Source: Gammaproteobacteria bacterium UBA2168 (GTDB lineage Bacteria; Pseudomonadota; Gammaproteobacteria; Pseudomonadales; Azotimanducaceae). Taken from it: DNA of 44,519 bases. Location of the stretch: the NCBI GenBank assembly GCA_002327525.1, contig DCWG01000150.1, positions 1 through 44,519 of the forward strand, given 5' to 3'. The translations under genes were made by a program, and so were the position numbers. The notes beneath the pieces were generated by a model. The model was given only the letters and a program-made list of their open reading frames with translations, did not search any database and was not told where the DNA came from. Numbering within the stretch: position 1 is the first letter of the stretch; every line of letters starts with the position of its first letter. Below, piece after piece: positions 1 through 8,688 of the stretch.

Positions 1-677
1 GTGGTTTCTGTGCGGGTGCGGATCTGTCCCGGGGGGATGCCACCTGGGAGGGTCACGAAGAAGCGCTGGAGAAGTCGAAGAAAGGTGACGGCGGAGGCGA
101 ATTATCGCGCCGCATCTTTCGCAGTCTCAAGCCGGTCATCGTGGCGTTCAACGGCCCGGCGGTAGGCATGGGGATGACGGTACCATTGGCGGCCGACGTG
201 CGTATCGCGGCCAGGGGGGCGAAGATGGGTTTCGTGTTCGCAGCGCGTGGCATCGTACCGGAGGGGTGTTCCGCCTGGTTTCTGCCGCGAATAGTAGGTA
301 TCAGCAAGGCGCTTGAATGGTGCTATTCGGCTCGCATATTCAGGGCCGAGGAGGCACTGGAGGCGGGCTTGCTGCGCAGCGTGCACGAGAAAGACGAACT
401 GATACCCGCCGCGCGAGAACTCGCTCGCGAGTTCATCGACAATACCTCGAGGATATCCAATACCGTCCTGCGTCACATGATGTGGCGCATGATGAGCGCG
501 ACTGATCCGATCGATGCCCATCGTATCGATACTGCCGGAATCAACGCGCTGGCTACCAGCCCGGATGCGAAGGAGGGGATAAACGCCTTTCTCGAAAAGC
601 GCGCACCGCAATTTCCCGGGAAAGTAAGCCGGGATTTGCCGGAATTCTTTCCGTGGTGGGAAGAAGAAGCCTTCTAG
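1..677 (+). CDS. Enoyl-CoA hydratase/isomerase family protein (5' truncated by window edge)
   Basis: Crotonase-fold protein; the family acts on acyl-CoA thioesters, typically in beta-oxidation. The reading frame is open from the window edge (codons begin at base 3) and starts with GFCAGADLS, the family's oxyanion-hole/CoA-binding segment. It continues through VAFNGPAVGMGMTVPLAADVRIAA, where the second oxyanion-hole glycine lies, and ends with the helical trimerisation tail (FPGKVSRDLPEFFPWW). About 224 residues are visible, so roughly 50-60 N-terminal residues lie outside the window. A rho-independent terminator follows at once, so it is the last gene of its transcript. Substrate cannot be assigned. 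Family assignment is secure. Confidence 0.9.
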   Translation, partial: GFCAGADLSRGDATWEGHEEALEKSKKGDGGGELSRRIFRSLKPVIVAFNGPAVGMGMTVPLAADVRIAARGAKMGFVFAARGIVPEGCSAWFLPRIVGISKALEWCYSARIFRAEEALEAGLLRSVHEKDELIPAARELAREFIDNTSRISNTVLRHMMWRMMSATDPIDAHRIDTAGINALATSPDAKEGINAFLEKRAPQFPGKVSRDLPEFFPWWEEEAF

Positions 678-678
678 C

Positions 679-706
679 AAAGGCGCCTTGAGGTGCCCTT
701 TTTTTT
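679..706 (+). terminator. Rho-independent terminator after the crotonase gene
   Basis: A GGCGCC / GGTGCC stem (one G-U pair) with a TTGA loop is followed by a run of eight T residues, starting two bases after the stop codon. Confidence 0.8.
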
Positions 707-730
707 GATTTCAATGCTTGTGAACACCCC

Positions 731-817
731 CTAACGATAAGCGCCGAACTTGTAGCGCACTTCCAGACCCCAGAGCCTGGGATCCATTGGCGCCGATTCG
801 TCGGCTTTCCTCGGTCA
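731..817 (-). pseudogene. 3' remnant of a TonB-dependent receptor gene
   Basis: On the minus strand a short frame bounded upstream by a stop codon reads DPRLWGLEVRYKFGAYR and then stops at 731-733. The pattern NPR-x-(Y/W)-G-(V/L)-x-(V/L)-R-Y-x-F close to the C-terminus is the last beta strand of TonB-dependent outer-membrane receptors. Only about 27 codons remain; nothing further upstream on that strand (818-1184) extends the homology that I can see. Read as the scar of a deleted receptor gene. It rests on one strand motif, so confidence is moderate. Confidence 0.45.
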
Positions 818-1184
818 GAGTGACAGGCGCGGCAGCTAGAAGTGTATAAAGCAGTACGCAGAGCAAAGCTCTATTTTTCACAGCTTGGCCCCCCCAAAAC
901 AGGGTACTTGCGCCGCTTCCCTCGGCGTCAGGCACCATTCCCTATTTATTGCCTAGTCTCGGGTTGGTTCAACCTTGCTTTCCGGGGCTGCTCCGGCTCG
1001 TCGAGCCCGGAATATGACGAGCCAGTCGAGGAATACTGCGTAGGACACGTCGGCTATCCCCCAGTGCAATCACGTTTGTCAACGTGGATGGTGCAGTCGT
1101 ATCAGGTGGCGCCGCATTCTGTGTTTGTGTGGCAAGGGGGGCTAACGGCTCGCGACTAGGGCGAGCCGACCGTGAATCGATACC
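818..1184. other. Intergenic stretch without a recognisable gene
   Basis: Between the TonB receptor remnant and the MDR gene no frame shows a recognisable domain. A 105-codon plus-strand frame (842-1159) exists, but it has no ribosome-binding site, is rich in Arg, Pro, Ser and Cys, and matches no family I know. Likely decayed DNA. Confidence 0.4.
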
Positions 1185-2246
1185 TCACCGTTGTATGGGA
1201 GCGTCCCCCGTGATGACGATCTTGCCGAAATGAGCACGTGCCTCGAGTGCCTTGTGAGCCTCGATGGCCTGGTGCAGAGGGTAGGTAGCACCAATGAACG
1301 GTCTGAGCTTGTCATCTGCCACGAGATCGACGAGGTTTTCGATGTCTTGGTGCCGCCAGCCGTTGCTTCCCTGGATGGTGAGTTCGCCCTGGAATATGTA
1401 GCGGATGTCCGTGGGTGGGTCGAAACCGGCCAGTGCACCGTTGGTCACCATCGTTCCGCCTGCTCTGACACACCGGATGCCGATTGCCCAGAATTCACCA
1501 CCCTGACTGTTGACCACCACGTCGAACCCGCCGCCTTGCAGCAAAGAGCCGCCGGTCAATCCGCGGGTTGCCTTGACTATGTCCTGTTCGGCCGTGTTGA
1601 TGGTCTGGTCAACACCGAAAAGCTCCTTGAGCTGCTGGCAACGCGCAGCGCTGCCACAGGCGCCGACGACGAAGCAGCCTACGCTTTTGGCTAGTTGCAC
1701 CGCGCAGTTGCCGACACCACCGGAAGCGCCCAATACGAGCACCTTGTCTCCCGCCGTGATCTGCCCGTGGCGCATGACCATGCGATATGCGGATCCGTAG
1801 GCGACAGGAAGGCAGGCGGCGAGTTCGATGGACACCGATTCCGGAATTCTGATCAGCTGACGATCCCATACCACACAGTATTCGGCATAACCTCCCCAGC
1901 GCGTGTCGCCGATGAACTTGATCGGTATGGTCGGGTTTGGATCTTCCTGCCTCGTGAAGCGGGCGATCGGATCCGCCAGCACACGTTCACCCAGTGCCCA
2001 TCCCTTTACGTCAGGCGCCATTTCAGCGATGACGCCCGCACAGTCGCAGCCGAGGATCATGGGAAGTGGGGTTCTCACCCCAGGCATGCCGCGCCGGGTG
2101 AAGATATCGTGATAATTCAGGCTGCAGGCGCGCATTGCGATGCGAACCTGGCCGGGTTCGAGTGCAGGCATCTCAATGCTGCGGTAGCGCATTACGTCCG
2201 CTTCACCCTGCTCGTCGATCACTACCGCTTTCATATGTGTATTCAT
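1185..2246 (-). CDS. Zinc-type alcohol dehydrogenase-like (MDR) oxidoreductase
   Basis: Medium-chain dehydrogenase/reductase of about 353 residues. The N-terminal GroES-like domain has the usual N-YHDIFTRRGMPG and GCDCAGVIAEM blocks. The Rossmann domain carries VLVLGASGGVGNCAVQLAK, the nucleotide-binding glycine-rich turn. The family oxidises or reduces alcohols, aldehydes or enones with NAD(P)H. The catalytic GHE zinc signature of classical ADHs reads GCDCAG here, so catalytic zinc is uncertain. I chose the MNTHMKAV start because GAGG lies six bases upstream; an ATG four codons earlier is possible and would overlap the stop of the upstream VWA fragment (ATGA). It lies downstream of the molybdenum hydroxylase operon on the same strand and may be co-transcribed. 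Substrate unknown. Confidence 0.85.
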   Translation of the reverse strand: MNTHMKAVVIDEQGEADVMRYRSIEMPALEPGQVRIAMRACSLNYHDIFTRRGMPGVRTPLPMILGCDCAGVIAEMAPDVKGWALGERVLADPIARFTRQEDPNPTIPIKFIGDTRWGGYAEYCVVWDRQLIRIPESVSIELAACLPVAYGSAYRMVMRHGQITAGDKVLVLGASGGVGNCAVQLAKSVGCFVVGACGSAARCQQLKELFGVDQTINTAEQDIVKATRGLTGGSLLQGGGFDVVVNSQGGEFWAIGIRCVRAGGTMVTNGALAGFDPPTDIRYIFQGELTIQGSNGWRHQDIENLVDLVADDKLRPFIGATYPLHQAIEAHKALEARAHFGKIVITGDAPIQR

Positions 2247-2254
2247 CCCAGACC

Positions 2255-2668
2255 TCATTGAGTAGCGTTCTGTGTTGGCAACTCCAGCCAGAGTTCCGTG
2301 GTCGTATCAGCCTCCACTTGCGCTCGCAATTCTCCCATTTCACCATCCATGGTCTTGATGTGTACGCGATTTGTGCCCGGCAGGATTTCGAATGCTCTCG
2401 GGTTGCTGCCGTCGCGCGTATGGGTGCTGGGCTTCGCTGCACCGAGATATAGGCCGTTGCCGGCTTGGGCGGCGCACTCGAGCAGCATAGTGTCTGAATC
2501 CGCGATGTCGAATCCGATCACGTGCAGGACGAAGGCAATGTCGGCTGCCTTCGCGGTGCGCACCTGCAGCACATCGAGAGTGCTGCGATGAGCATGCATG
2601 ATCGTGTGAGCATCTTTGCATCCTCGGCCTGAGCGTCGATGGTAATGCAATGGTGCCCGGGAGGTCAT
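2255..2668 (-). pseudogene. C-terminal fragment of a von Willebrand factor type A (VWA) protein
   Basis: The 137-codon frame contains KAADIAFVLHVIGFDIADSD followed by LLECAAQAGNGLYLGAA, which matches the last two strands and final helix of VWA domains of the chloride-channel-like/TerF type. The metal-binding MIDAS motif (DxSxS) and the first two thirds of the domain are missing. The N-terminal 35 codons (His/Arg-rich) look non-coding. The C-terminal tail, about 60 residues, is beta-rich and of unknown function. Most likely a 5'-truncated remnant, although translation from an internal ATG cannot be excluded. Its TGA overlaps an ATG of the MDR gene (ATGA). Confidence 0.5.
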
Positions 2669-2718
2669 GGCCTTGGTGTGCTGATTATGTGCGGCTTTGG
2701 GGCTGGCACCGGGGAGTA

Positions 2719-3885
2719 TCAGTCGGGTAGTCCGAGTACTCGCTTGGCAATGATGTTGAGCTGTACCTCATTGGTGCCTCCCGCGATACTGCTGGCGTGA
2801 GAACCCAACCAGGTTCGCGTCGCACCCAGCTCGTGCGGTGTGAATCCGGTACCCTGCCAGCCGATGCCCCGAGATCCCATGATCTTCATTTGGAGGGCGG
2901 TGTGCGTCTTGTCCTGGTCCGCGCCGACCGCCTTGAATATCGAAGTTACGTGGCCAAGGGTGTTACCCGAGGCATTTTCTTCCCGGGTGCGGTTCAAGGT
3001 AAGTTGTAGGGAGCGCTGATTCAGTTGGTGGCGGATGACATCACTGCGAAAGACCGAATCGGAAATGCGTCCGCCAGATGCTTCTCCGAGGTACTCTTTG
3101 GCCAGTTCCGCGAGACGGTACCTCTGGCGCGTCGTCGGTGAAGACGCCGCACCGCTCGCCCCCATCCCCGAAATCCCTGAACGCTCGTGCTGCAGCAATC
3201 GTTTGCCAATCGTCCATCCCTGATTCAACTCGCCGATCAGGTCCGTTGCTATGGCGTCGTCGAAAAACGTCTCGCAAAATGGCGATGCGCCAGAGATGAG
3301 ACGGATCGGTTTGACGGTGACCCCTGGTTGATCCATGTCGACGAGCACCAGGCTGATGCCGTTGTGTTTGGGAGCGTCAGGGTCCGTGCGAACTAGGACA
3401 TAAATCCAATCCGCACCATCCGCACCGGAGGTCCAGATTTTTTGCCCGTTGATCAGATAGTGGTCGCCGTCGCGAACCGCCTTAGTGGAGAGGCTGGCCA
3501 GGTCTGATCCCGACCCGGGTTCGCTGTAACCCTGACACCACTGCACTTCTCCCCTGGCCATGCCTGGAAGGTGGCGCAGCTTCTGCTCTTGGGTGCCAAA
3601 CTCGAGCAAGGTGGGGCCTATCATCCCCAGTGCCTGACCGCCGTTGTCATGAGGTAGAGGAACATTGGCCGCGCGCAACTCCTTAACCAGCGCGATATGT
3701 TCCCGGAAACCCAGTCCGGCTCCGCCGTATTCAACGGGCCAGTTCGGCGCGATCCAACCCTTGTCCGCGAGCAGCCGCACGCCTTGTCGTTGTGCGTCGC
3801 TGCCTTCCGCGGCATTGACGATCTCCTCGGTGAAGTTTTCCTCTACCCAGTTGCGCACCTCTTCACGAAAGGTTGCGATCGTCAT
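2719..3885 (-). CDS. Acyl-CoA dehydrogenase
   Basis: Full-length (388 aa) FAD-dependent acyl-CoA dehydrogenase; the family introduces a 2,3-double bond into acyl-CoAs and passes electrons to ETF. Visible are the N-terminal helical domain (WVEENFTEEI), WCQGYSEPGSGSDLASLSTKA with the FAD/substrate-binding beta-domain start, YLINGQKIWTSGADGADW, and the C-terminal helical domain ending ASSIAGGTNEVQLNIIAKRVLGL, which carries the usual GGT-x-E-x-x-xN-I segment. A GAGGA ribosome-binding site precedes the ATG, and 19 bases separate it from the ThDP enzyme upstream, so the two are almost certainly co-transcribed. Chain length specificity cannot be read from the sequence. Confidence 0.93.
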   Translation of the reverse strand: MTIATFREEVRNWVEENFTEEIVNAAEGSDAQRQGVRLLADKGWIAPNWPVEYGGAGLGFREHIALVKELRAANVPLPHDNGGQALGMIGPTLLEFGTQEQKLRHLPGMARGEVQWCQGYSEPGSGSDLASLSTKAVRDGDHYLINGQKIWTSGADGADWIYVLVRTDPDAPKHNGISLVLVDMDQPGVTVKPIRLISGASPFCETFFDDAIATDLIGELNQGWTIGKRLLQHERSGISGMGASGAASSPTTRQRYRLAELAKEYLGEASGGRISDSVFRSDVIRHQLNQRSLQLTLNRTREENASGNTLGHVTSIFKAVGADQDKTHTALQMKIMGSRGIGWQGTGFTPHELGATRTWLGSHASSIAGGTNEVQLNIIAKRVLGLPD

Positions 3886-3904
3886 GTGTCCTCTACCACG
3901 GTGA

Positions 3905-5641
3905 TCAGGCCACAGCTTGAATTCTGCCGGGTTCCGGGAACTGGAACCCGTGCAGGATTATGTCGTTCCACATGAAATCCATGGGGTGGGGAGTGTACTC
4001 CACCTCCACGTCGATGACGGCGGGCTTGCCCGTATCTAGCGCGCGCTGGAAAGCGTCGGGCAGAGCCTCGAGGCTGGATATGCGTTCGCCATGGCAACCG
4101 AAACCTTCGGCCACCTTGGCGAAGTCGACCTGGGTCAGCTTGGTGCCGAAATTGGGATTCTGCAGCATCTCGCCGAAAGGCTTGTACATACCCCAATAAC
4201 TGTCGTTGAACACGACCACGACGATGCCGAGCTGGTAGCGTGCCGCGGTCTCCAGTTCCTGCACGGTGCAGCCAAAGGCGCCGTCTCCAGTGATGCACAC
4301 GACGGGCCGATCTGGATGTGCGAGCTTTGCGGCATTGGTGAACGGAAGTCCGAAACCCAGGTGACCCATGCCGGGCTCGGCGAGGATGCTGCGTGGATCG
4401 GCTGGTTGGATGAATGTCGTGTTCCACATCATCGCCTGGCCGCCATCGAGCACGGTGATGGCATCGGGCGGCAGAATGTCGCTCATGGCTCTGGCGACGG
4501 TGGCTTCGTTCAGTGCACTGCCGCCACCCACGACTTTGGAGTTGGCGGTCTGATTCACGGTGTCCCGATAGGATTGATAGTTGCGCTCGGTAGACGTTGC
4601 CCATTCGGGATCGGCACCCATTTCCACCTCTTCGTGCAGTAGTTTGAGAATGGCGCGCAGGCTGGACCTGGCATCGCCTACCAGGCCCAGATCGATAGGA
4701 GCGACCTTGCCGATGGATTCGGCATCGATGTCGATCTGAATGATCTTCTGACCGTCCGGTTTGGGATAGTGCGGGGGCTTGTGAACGGGAGTGAAGGTAG
4801 AGAACTTACAGCCGACAGCCAGTACTACGTCTGCTTCTCTCGAAGCGTCGAGCGCCGCCTGACCCGCGATCAGCCCCCCGGATCCGATGTTGTTCACCGA
4901 TCCGGGTGGCAGTATGCCCCGACCCATTACCGTGGTGATCGCCGGGAAGCCCGTTTTCTCCACCAGGGTCCGGAACTCTTCGGTGGCGCCGGAACGGACC
5001 ACACCGCCACCAGCGACCAACAACGGCCGCCGCGCGTGCAACAGCATGTCGGTGGCGCTGCGGATCTCCTCCGCACTCGGCATCGGCCGCGCCGGTCGAT
5101 AGGGCGGTATCGAATCGAGATCGTATGAGCAAAGCTGAGTACCCACGTCGCAGGGAATGTCCAGGTGCACGGGGCCCGGACGACCGGAGAGGGCGATGTG
5201 TACGGCACGCTCGACCAGTTCAGCGGCCCGTTCGGCATGGTGAATGCTGGCGTTCCACTTGGTGATGGATCGAAACAGACCGAGTTGATCCGCCGATTGC
5301 AACTGGTCTCTGCTGGGATCGATCTCCGCCGCCTGATTCTGGCCGGTCAAAACGATCATGGGTATGTTGTTCGCGAAGGCCGCCGCGACACCAGGAACGA
5401 GATTAGTCGCCCCCGGACCCACGGTGGCGAAGCAGACACCAAGCGTGTCGGTGATCCGGGAGATGGCGTGTGCCATGTGACCCGCGGCTTCTTCATGGCG
5501 GGTAGTCACATAGGTCAGTTCAGGGTCACTCGATGCACCATGCATCACGAGGCCGATCTGTGCTGCCGGTAGGCCACAGAGATACCGCACGCCATGTTTC
5601 TTGAGAATTGCGAGCAGAATGTCGCTGACAGAACCTTCCAT
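3905..5641 (-). CDS. ThDP-dependent enzyme (acetolactate synthase/oxalyl-CoA decarboxylase-like)
   Basis: 578-residue thiamine-diphosphate enzyme with the three-domain POX/AHAS layout. The PYR domain has TRHEEAAGHMAHA with the cofactor-activating glutamate at residue 50. The central domain holds PLLVAGGGVVRSGA. The PP domain holds GDGAFGCTVQEL at about residue 452 followed by VVVFND, the GDG-N(27)-N-type Mg-ThDP motif. The family splits or ligates 2-oxo acids and acyl-CoAs. It lies 27 bases after a MoaD-like gene and 19 bases before an acyl-CoA dehydrogenase, behind AGGAGAGG. There is no small regulatory AHAS subunit or other branched-chain amino acid gene nearby, which argues for a catabolic lyase rather than biosynthetic IlvB. 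The exact reaction is unknown. Confidence 0.88.
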   Translation of the reverse strand: MEGSVSDILLAILKKHGVRYLCGLPAAQIGLVMHGASSDPELTYVTTRHEEAAGHMAHAISRITDTLGVCFATVGPGATNLVPGVAAAFANNIPMIVLTGQNQAAEIDPSRDQLQSADQLGLFRSITKWNASIHHAERAAELVERAVHIALSGRPGPVHLDIPCDVGTQLCSYDLDSIPPYRPARPMPSAEEIRSATDMLLHARRPLLVAGGGVVRSGATEEFRTLVEKTGFPAITTVMGRGILPPGSVNNIGSGGLIAGQAALDASREADVVLAVGCKFSTFTPVHKPPHYPKPDGQKIIQIDIDAESIGKVAPIDLGLVGDARSSLRAILKLLHEEVEMGADPEWATSTERNYQSYRDTVNQTANSKVVGGGSALNEATVARAMSDILPPDAITVLDGGQAMMWNTTFIQPADPRSILAEPGMGHLGFGLPFTNAAKLAHPDRPVVCITGDGAFGCTVQELETAARYQLGIVVVVFNDSYWGMYKPFGEMLQNPNFGTKLTQVDFAKVAEGFGCHGERISSLEALPDAFQRALDTGKPAVIDVEVEYTPHPMDFMWNDIILHGFQFPEPGRIQAVA

Positions 5642-5668
5642 TATCCTCTCCTGTTTGCGGCGGTGCTT

Positions 5669-5914
5669 TCAGCCGCCTTGGATTCTAGGCAACAAGAACA
5701 CCTCCGCCGTTTCCGGGATGACCATGTCCCGGTTGTCGCGATAGATCTCGCCGTTGATGGAGACTGCGAGGCCTTCATCGAGATGACGCTGCATGCGCGG
5801 GTAGCGCTGTACCAGTATGGCGAGCAGCTCCCGAATCGTGCTCGCCTCGATGTCCAGTGACGCAGCTCCGTCTGCGGCTTCCCGGTGCTGGCCGGAGAGG
5901 CCGACCCGGGGCAC
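5669..5914 (-). CDS. MoaD/ThiS-family sulfur-carrier-like protein
   Basis: An 81-codon frame starting at GTG, whose first base is the last base of the upstream TAG stop (TAGTG), so translation is probably coupled. The product begins MPRVGLSGQHREAADGAASL, runs through TIRELLAILVQRYPRM and VSINGEIYRDNRDMVIPE, and ends VFLLPRIQGG. This is the beta-grasp pattern of MoaD/ThiS proteins: VxLxGxxREAAGG near the N-terminus, an L-x-x-L helix, an N-G loop, a conserved acidic turn, and a free C-terminal Gly-Gly that is adenylated and thiocarboxylated in the family. The gene is easily missed because a long antisense-frame extension covers it. Its place between a molybdenum hydroxylase large subunit and a ThDP enzyme suggests a dedicated role for that enzyme's cofactor or a pathway-specific sulfur or protein-conjugation role. 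That role is inference. Confidence 0.85.
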   Translation of the reverse strand: MPRVGLSGQHREAADGAASLDIEASTIRELLAILVQRYPRMQRHLDEGLAVSINGEIYRDNRDMVIPETAEVFLLPRIQGG

Positions 5915-8163
5915 TATCCACCTGCCTGCTTTTCCTTGATGGCTTTTAGTACGCGCGGTGGCGACATGGGCGTGTGATCGAGGCGAACCCCAACTGCGCT
6001 GGACACCGCGTTTCCGATTGCCGCCAGCGGCGGTACGATGGAAGTTTCGCCGACCCCCCTGATCCCGTAGGGATGATTTGGATTGGGGATCTCGAGAATC
6101 TCGGTATCTATGAACGGCAGGTCGGAGCAAACAGGAATGCGATAGTCCAGAAAGCTCGGGTTCTGCAGGCAGCCGTCTTCGCCATAGACATACTCTTCGT
6201 TCAGTGCCCAGCCTATGCCCTGTGCAGCCCCCCCCTGGAACTGGCCCTCCACATAGTCGGGGTGGATGGCTTTGCCCGCATCCTGTACTACTGTGTAGCG
6301 GATGACCCGGGTCGCGCCGGTTTCCGGATCGACCTCCACATCGCAGATGTGGCTTGCGAACGAAACCCCCGCGCCGTCCGCGACCACTTCGTTGTGACCG
6401 GCAATGGGCCCGCCGGTGCCGGGAGAAGCCCCCGCGATCTCGGCAAGACTCAAGGGCGCGAGGTTGCTGTGCTGCATGCCCATGGCATGTGCAGCACCAT
6501 CTCGCCACTCGATATCTTCGATGTCTATTTCCCAGGTTTTGGCCGCGCGTGCTTTCATCTCCTCGATGGCATTGCGTGCGGCAAAAATGGTGGCCATACC
6601 CGAGGAGAATGTGCCGCGGCTGCCCTCGGTGGTGTCGTTGTGGCCCAGCGATGCGGTGTCGCCGACGTTGCACTTCACCTGGTCGTAAGGAATGCCCAAC
6701 TCTTCGGCGGCGATCAGAGACATGGAAGCACGAGCCCCGCCGACGTCTACCGTACCCACGGTCAGATTGACGCTGCCATCGACTCCGATGTTGAGGTCGG
6801 TGCAGGTCTGGCCGCCGAAGTTGAACCAGAATCCACAAGCCATGCCGCGCCCCTGATTCTTACCAAGTCTGGCTCTCATGTGCGGGTGGTTCTTGACCGC
6901 CTCGAGGGTGGGGCCAATGCCGATGGGGCCGTAAGTGGGCCCGTAGGATGCGCGGGTTCCCTCCTTGGCGGCGTTCTTGATGCGGAAATCCACCGGGTCC
7001 ATGCCAATTGCTTCGGCCACCAGATCCATCGTGCTTTCCACGCCGAAGGCTGCCATGGGTGCGGAGGGCGCGCGATAAGCAGCCACTTTCGGGCGATTGA
7101 CCAGAACGTCGTAGGCAATGGATTGTACATTTTCGAAGTCGTAACACGCCCACGCGGTCATGCCGCCCAGCATTCCCCAGGGCCCCGGGTGCGGCCCCGC
7201 GTGATAGCGCAGCGTGGCGCTGGCGGCGGTGACGGTGCCGTCCTTTTTTGCGCCGATCTTGATGTCCATGGATGTGGAGCAGGTGGGGCCGCTGCCCTTG
7301 AAGACGTCTTCGCGCGACATGACCAGTTTTACCGGCAGATTTGCCTTGCGCGACAATGCGAGCGCCAGGGGTTCTGTCCAGATGTGGGTCTTGCCGCCGA
7401 ATCCACCGCCGATCTCGGATGACGTGACCTTCAGTTTGGCTATGTCCATTCCCAGCAACGATGCACATAAATTGCGGACGGTGAAATGCCCCTGAGTGGT
7501 CACCCACAATTCACCCTGGCCGTCTGGCCCGACGCTGGCGAGGCAGGCGTGCGGTTCTATATAGCCCTGGTGGGTTTGTTCGGTTTTGTAGGTCTTCTCG
7601 ACAATCACGTCGGCTTGCGCGAAACCCGCCTCCACGTCCCCGTGGCCGAATTGTGAGACGTTGCAGATGTTGGATGGCTTGCCGTCGTGTTGAATGTGTG
7701 GTTGCACCACGGGCGCATCGTCCTGCATCGCCGCATCGACGTCCGTGACGTGTGGCAGCACCTTGTAGTCGACCTTGATGAGCTTCAGGGCCTTTCGAGC
7801 GGTCTGCTCATCGACAGCGGCGACCGCGGCCACTGCGTGACCGTCGTAGAGTGCATGCTCGCGTGCCATGCAATTCTCGAGAATGTCGTAGTTACCGCGA
7901 TTGCCTTCGGTGAGGTCCGGTAGGTCTTTGCTGGTAATAACTGCCTTCACCCCTTTGAGTTTTTGGGCGCGTGATGTGTCGATCTTGCGGATCTTCGCGT
8001 GCGCGTGAGGCGAGCGCAGGACGCGCCCTACCAGCTGACCTGGCGCGGACACGTCCGCGCCATAGCGGGCGCGACCAGTGACCTTGTCTATTCCGTCCGG
8101 TCGCGGCGGCCGGGATCCGACGATTTTGAAATCTTGGTCGGTGTAACTCGTATCGTGTGCCAT
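5914..8163 (-). CDS. Molybdenum hydroxylase large subunit (xanthine dehydrogenase/CoxL-like)
   Basis: 749-residue molybdopterin-cytosine-dinucleotide subunit of an alpha-beta-gamma hydroxylase; such enzymes hydroxylate heterocycles, aldehydes or related compounds with water-derived oxygen. The N-terminal a/b-hammerhead (GRARYGADVSAPGQLVGRVL) is followed by the cofactor-binding SEIGGGFGGK block, the active-site loop AYRAPSAP, and the C-terminal GIRGVGETSIVPP with the catalytic glutamate. The loop is not AYRCSFR, so this is not form I CO dehydrogenase. It starts behind an AGGAG site 30 bases after the 2Fe-2S subunit gene and overlaps the MoaD-like gene by one base. Substrate unknown. Confidence 0.92.
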   Translation of the reverse strand: MAHDTSYTDQDFKIVGSRPPRPDGIDKVTGRARYGADVSAPGQLVGRVLRSPHAHAKIRKIDTSRAQKLKGVKAVITSKDLPDLTEGNRGNYDILENCMAREHALYDGHAVAAVAAVDEQTARKALKLIKVDYKVLPHVTDVDAAMQDDAPVVQPHIQHDGKPSNICNVSQFGHGDVEAGFAQADVIVEKTYKTEQTHQGYIEPHACLASVGPDGQGELWVTTQGHFTVRNLCASLLGMDIAKLKVTSSEIGGGFGGKTHIWTEPLALALSRKANLPVKLVMSREDVFKGSGPTCSTSMDIKIGAKKDGTVTAASATLRYHAGPHPGPWGMLGGMTAWACYDFENVQSIAYDVLVNRPKVAAYRAPSAPMAAFGVESTMDLVAEAIGMDPVDFRIKNAAKEGTRASYGPTYGPIGIGPTLEAVKNHPHMRARLGKNQGRGMACGFWFNFGGQTCTDLNIGVDGSVNLTVGTVDVGGARASMSLIAAEELGIPYDQVKCNVGDTASLGHNDTTEGSRGTFSSGMATIFAARNAIEEMKARAAKTWEIDIEDIEWRDGAAHAMGMQHSNLAPLSLAEIAGASPGTGGPIAGHNEVVADGAGVSFASHICDVEVDPETGATRVIRYTVVQDAGKAIHPDYVEGQFQGGAAQGIGWALNEEYVYGEDGCLQNPSFLDYRIPVCSDLPFIDTEILEIPNPNHPYGIRGVGETSIVPPLAAIGNAVSSAVGVRLDHTPMSPPRVLKAIKEKQAGG

Positions 8164-8193
8164 TGGGAGTCTCCTGAAATTCCGTGCTGAGCC

Positions 8194-8688
8194 CTAGCGT
8201 TTTTTCCGCGCTTGCTGTTTTCTGACGTCTCTGGCGGCGGCGTTGACCGCTCGGACGATCTTGTCATAGCCGGTGCAACGACACAGATTTCCGGCCAGCG
8301 CGTAACGGATTTCCTGCTCCGTTGGGTTGGGATTTCTATCGAGCAGCGCTTTGGCAGCGACCAGGAATCCCGGTGTGCAGACACCGCACTGAAGTGCCGC
8401 GTTGTCGATGAACTGTTTTTGCAGCGGATGCAGCTTGTCGCCGTCGGCGAGGCCTTCGACAGTGCCTATCTTGCGTCCCTCGGCTTCCGCACCCAGCACA
8501 AGGCAGGAGCAGACCAGTTGGCCGTCGACGGTTACGCTGCAGGCGCCGCAATCGCCGGTGCCGCAGCCTTCCTTGGAGCCGATCAGGCCCAGTCTGTTGC
8601 GCAGCACATCGAGTAAGGTCTCAGTGGGCTGGCAGACGAAGTCGATGGCGTCGCCATTGACGGTGGTTGATACTTGTACTGCGGACAT
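8194..8688 (-). CDS. Molybdenum hydroxylase 2Fe-2S subunit (CoxS-like)
   Basis: 164-residue small subunit carrying both iron-sulfur clusters that pass electrons from molybdenum to FAD. The plant-type ferredoxin domain has CGTGDCGACSVTVDG plus a further Cys (VCSC). The helical domain has CGVCTPGF and, about 30 residues later, LCRCTGY. I chose the start MSAVQVST: AGGAGG sits seven bases upstream and the ATG overlaps the stop of the FAD subunit (TAATG). The C-terminus is rich in Lys/Arg. Length and motifs are complete for the family. Confidence 0.95.
   Translation of the reverse strand: MSAVQVSTTVNGDAIDFVCQPTETLLDVLRNRLGLIGSKEGCGTGDCGACSVTVDGQLVCSCLVLGAEAEGRKIGTVEGLADGDKLHPLQKQFIDNAALQCGVCTPGFLVAAKALLDRNPNPTEQEIRYALAGNLCRCTGYDKIVRAVNAAARDVRKQQARKKR

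Noticed and set aside
3905..5641. Biosynthetic acetolactate synthase (IlvB/IlvI)
   Set aside because: No IlvH-type small subunit or ilvC/leu genes nearby; the context is catabolic.
5974..7422. 482-codon plus-strand frame opposite the hydroxylase large subunit
   Set aside because: Composition is that of a shadow; the minus-strand product is a clear full-length enzyme.
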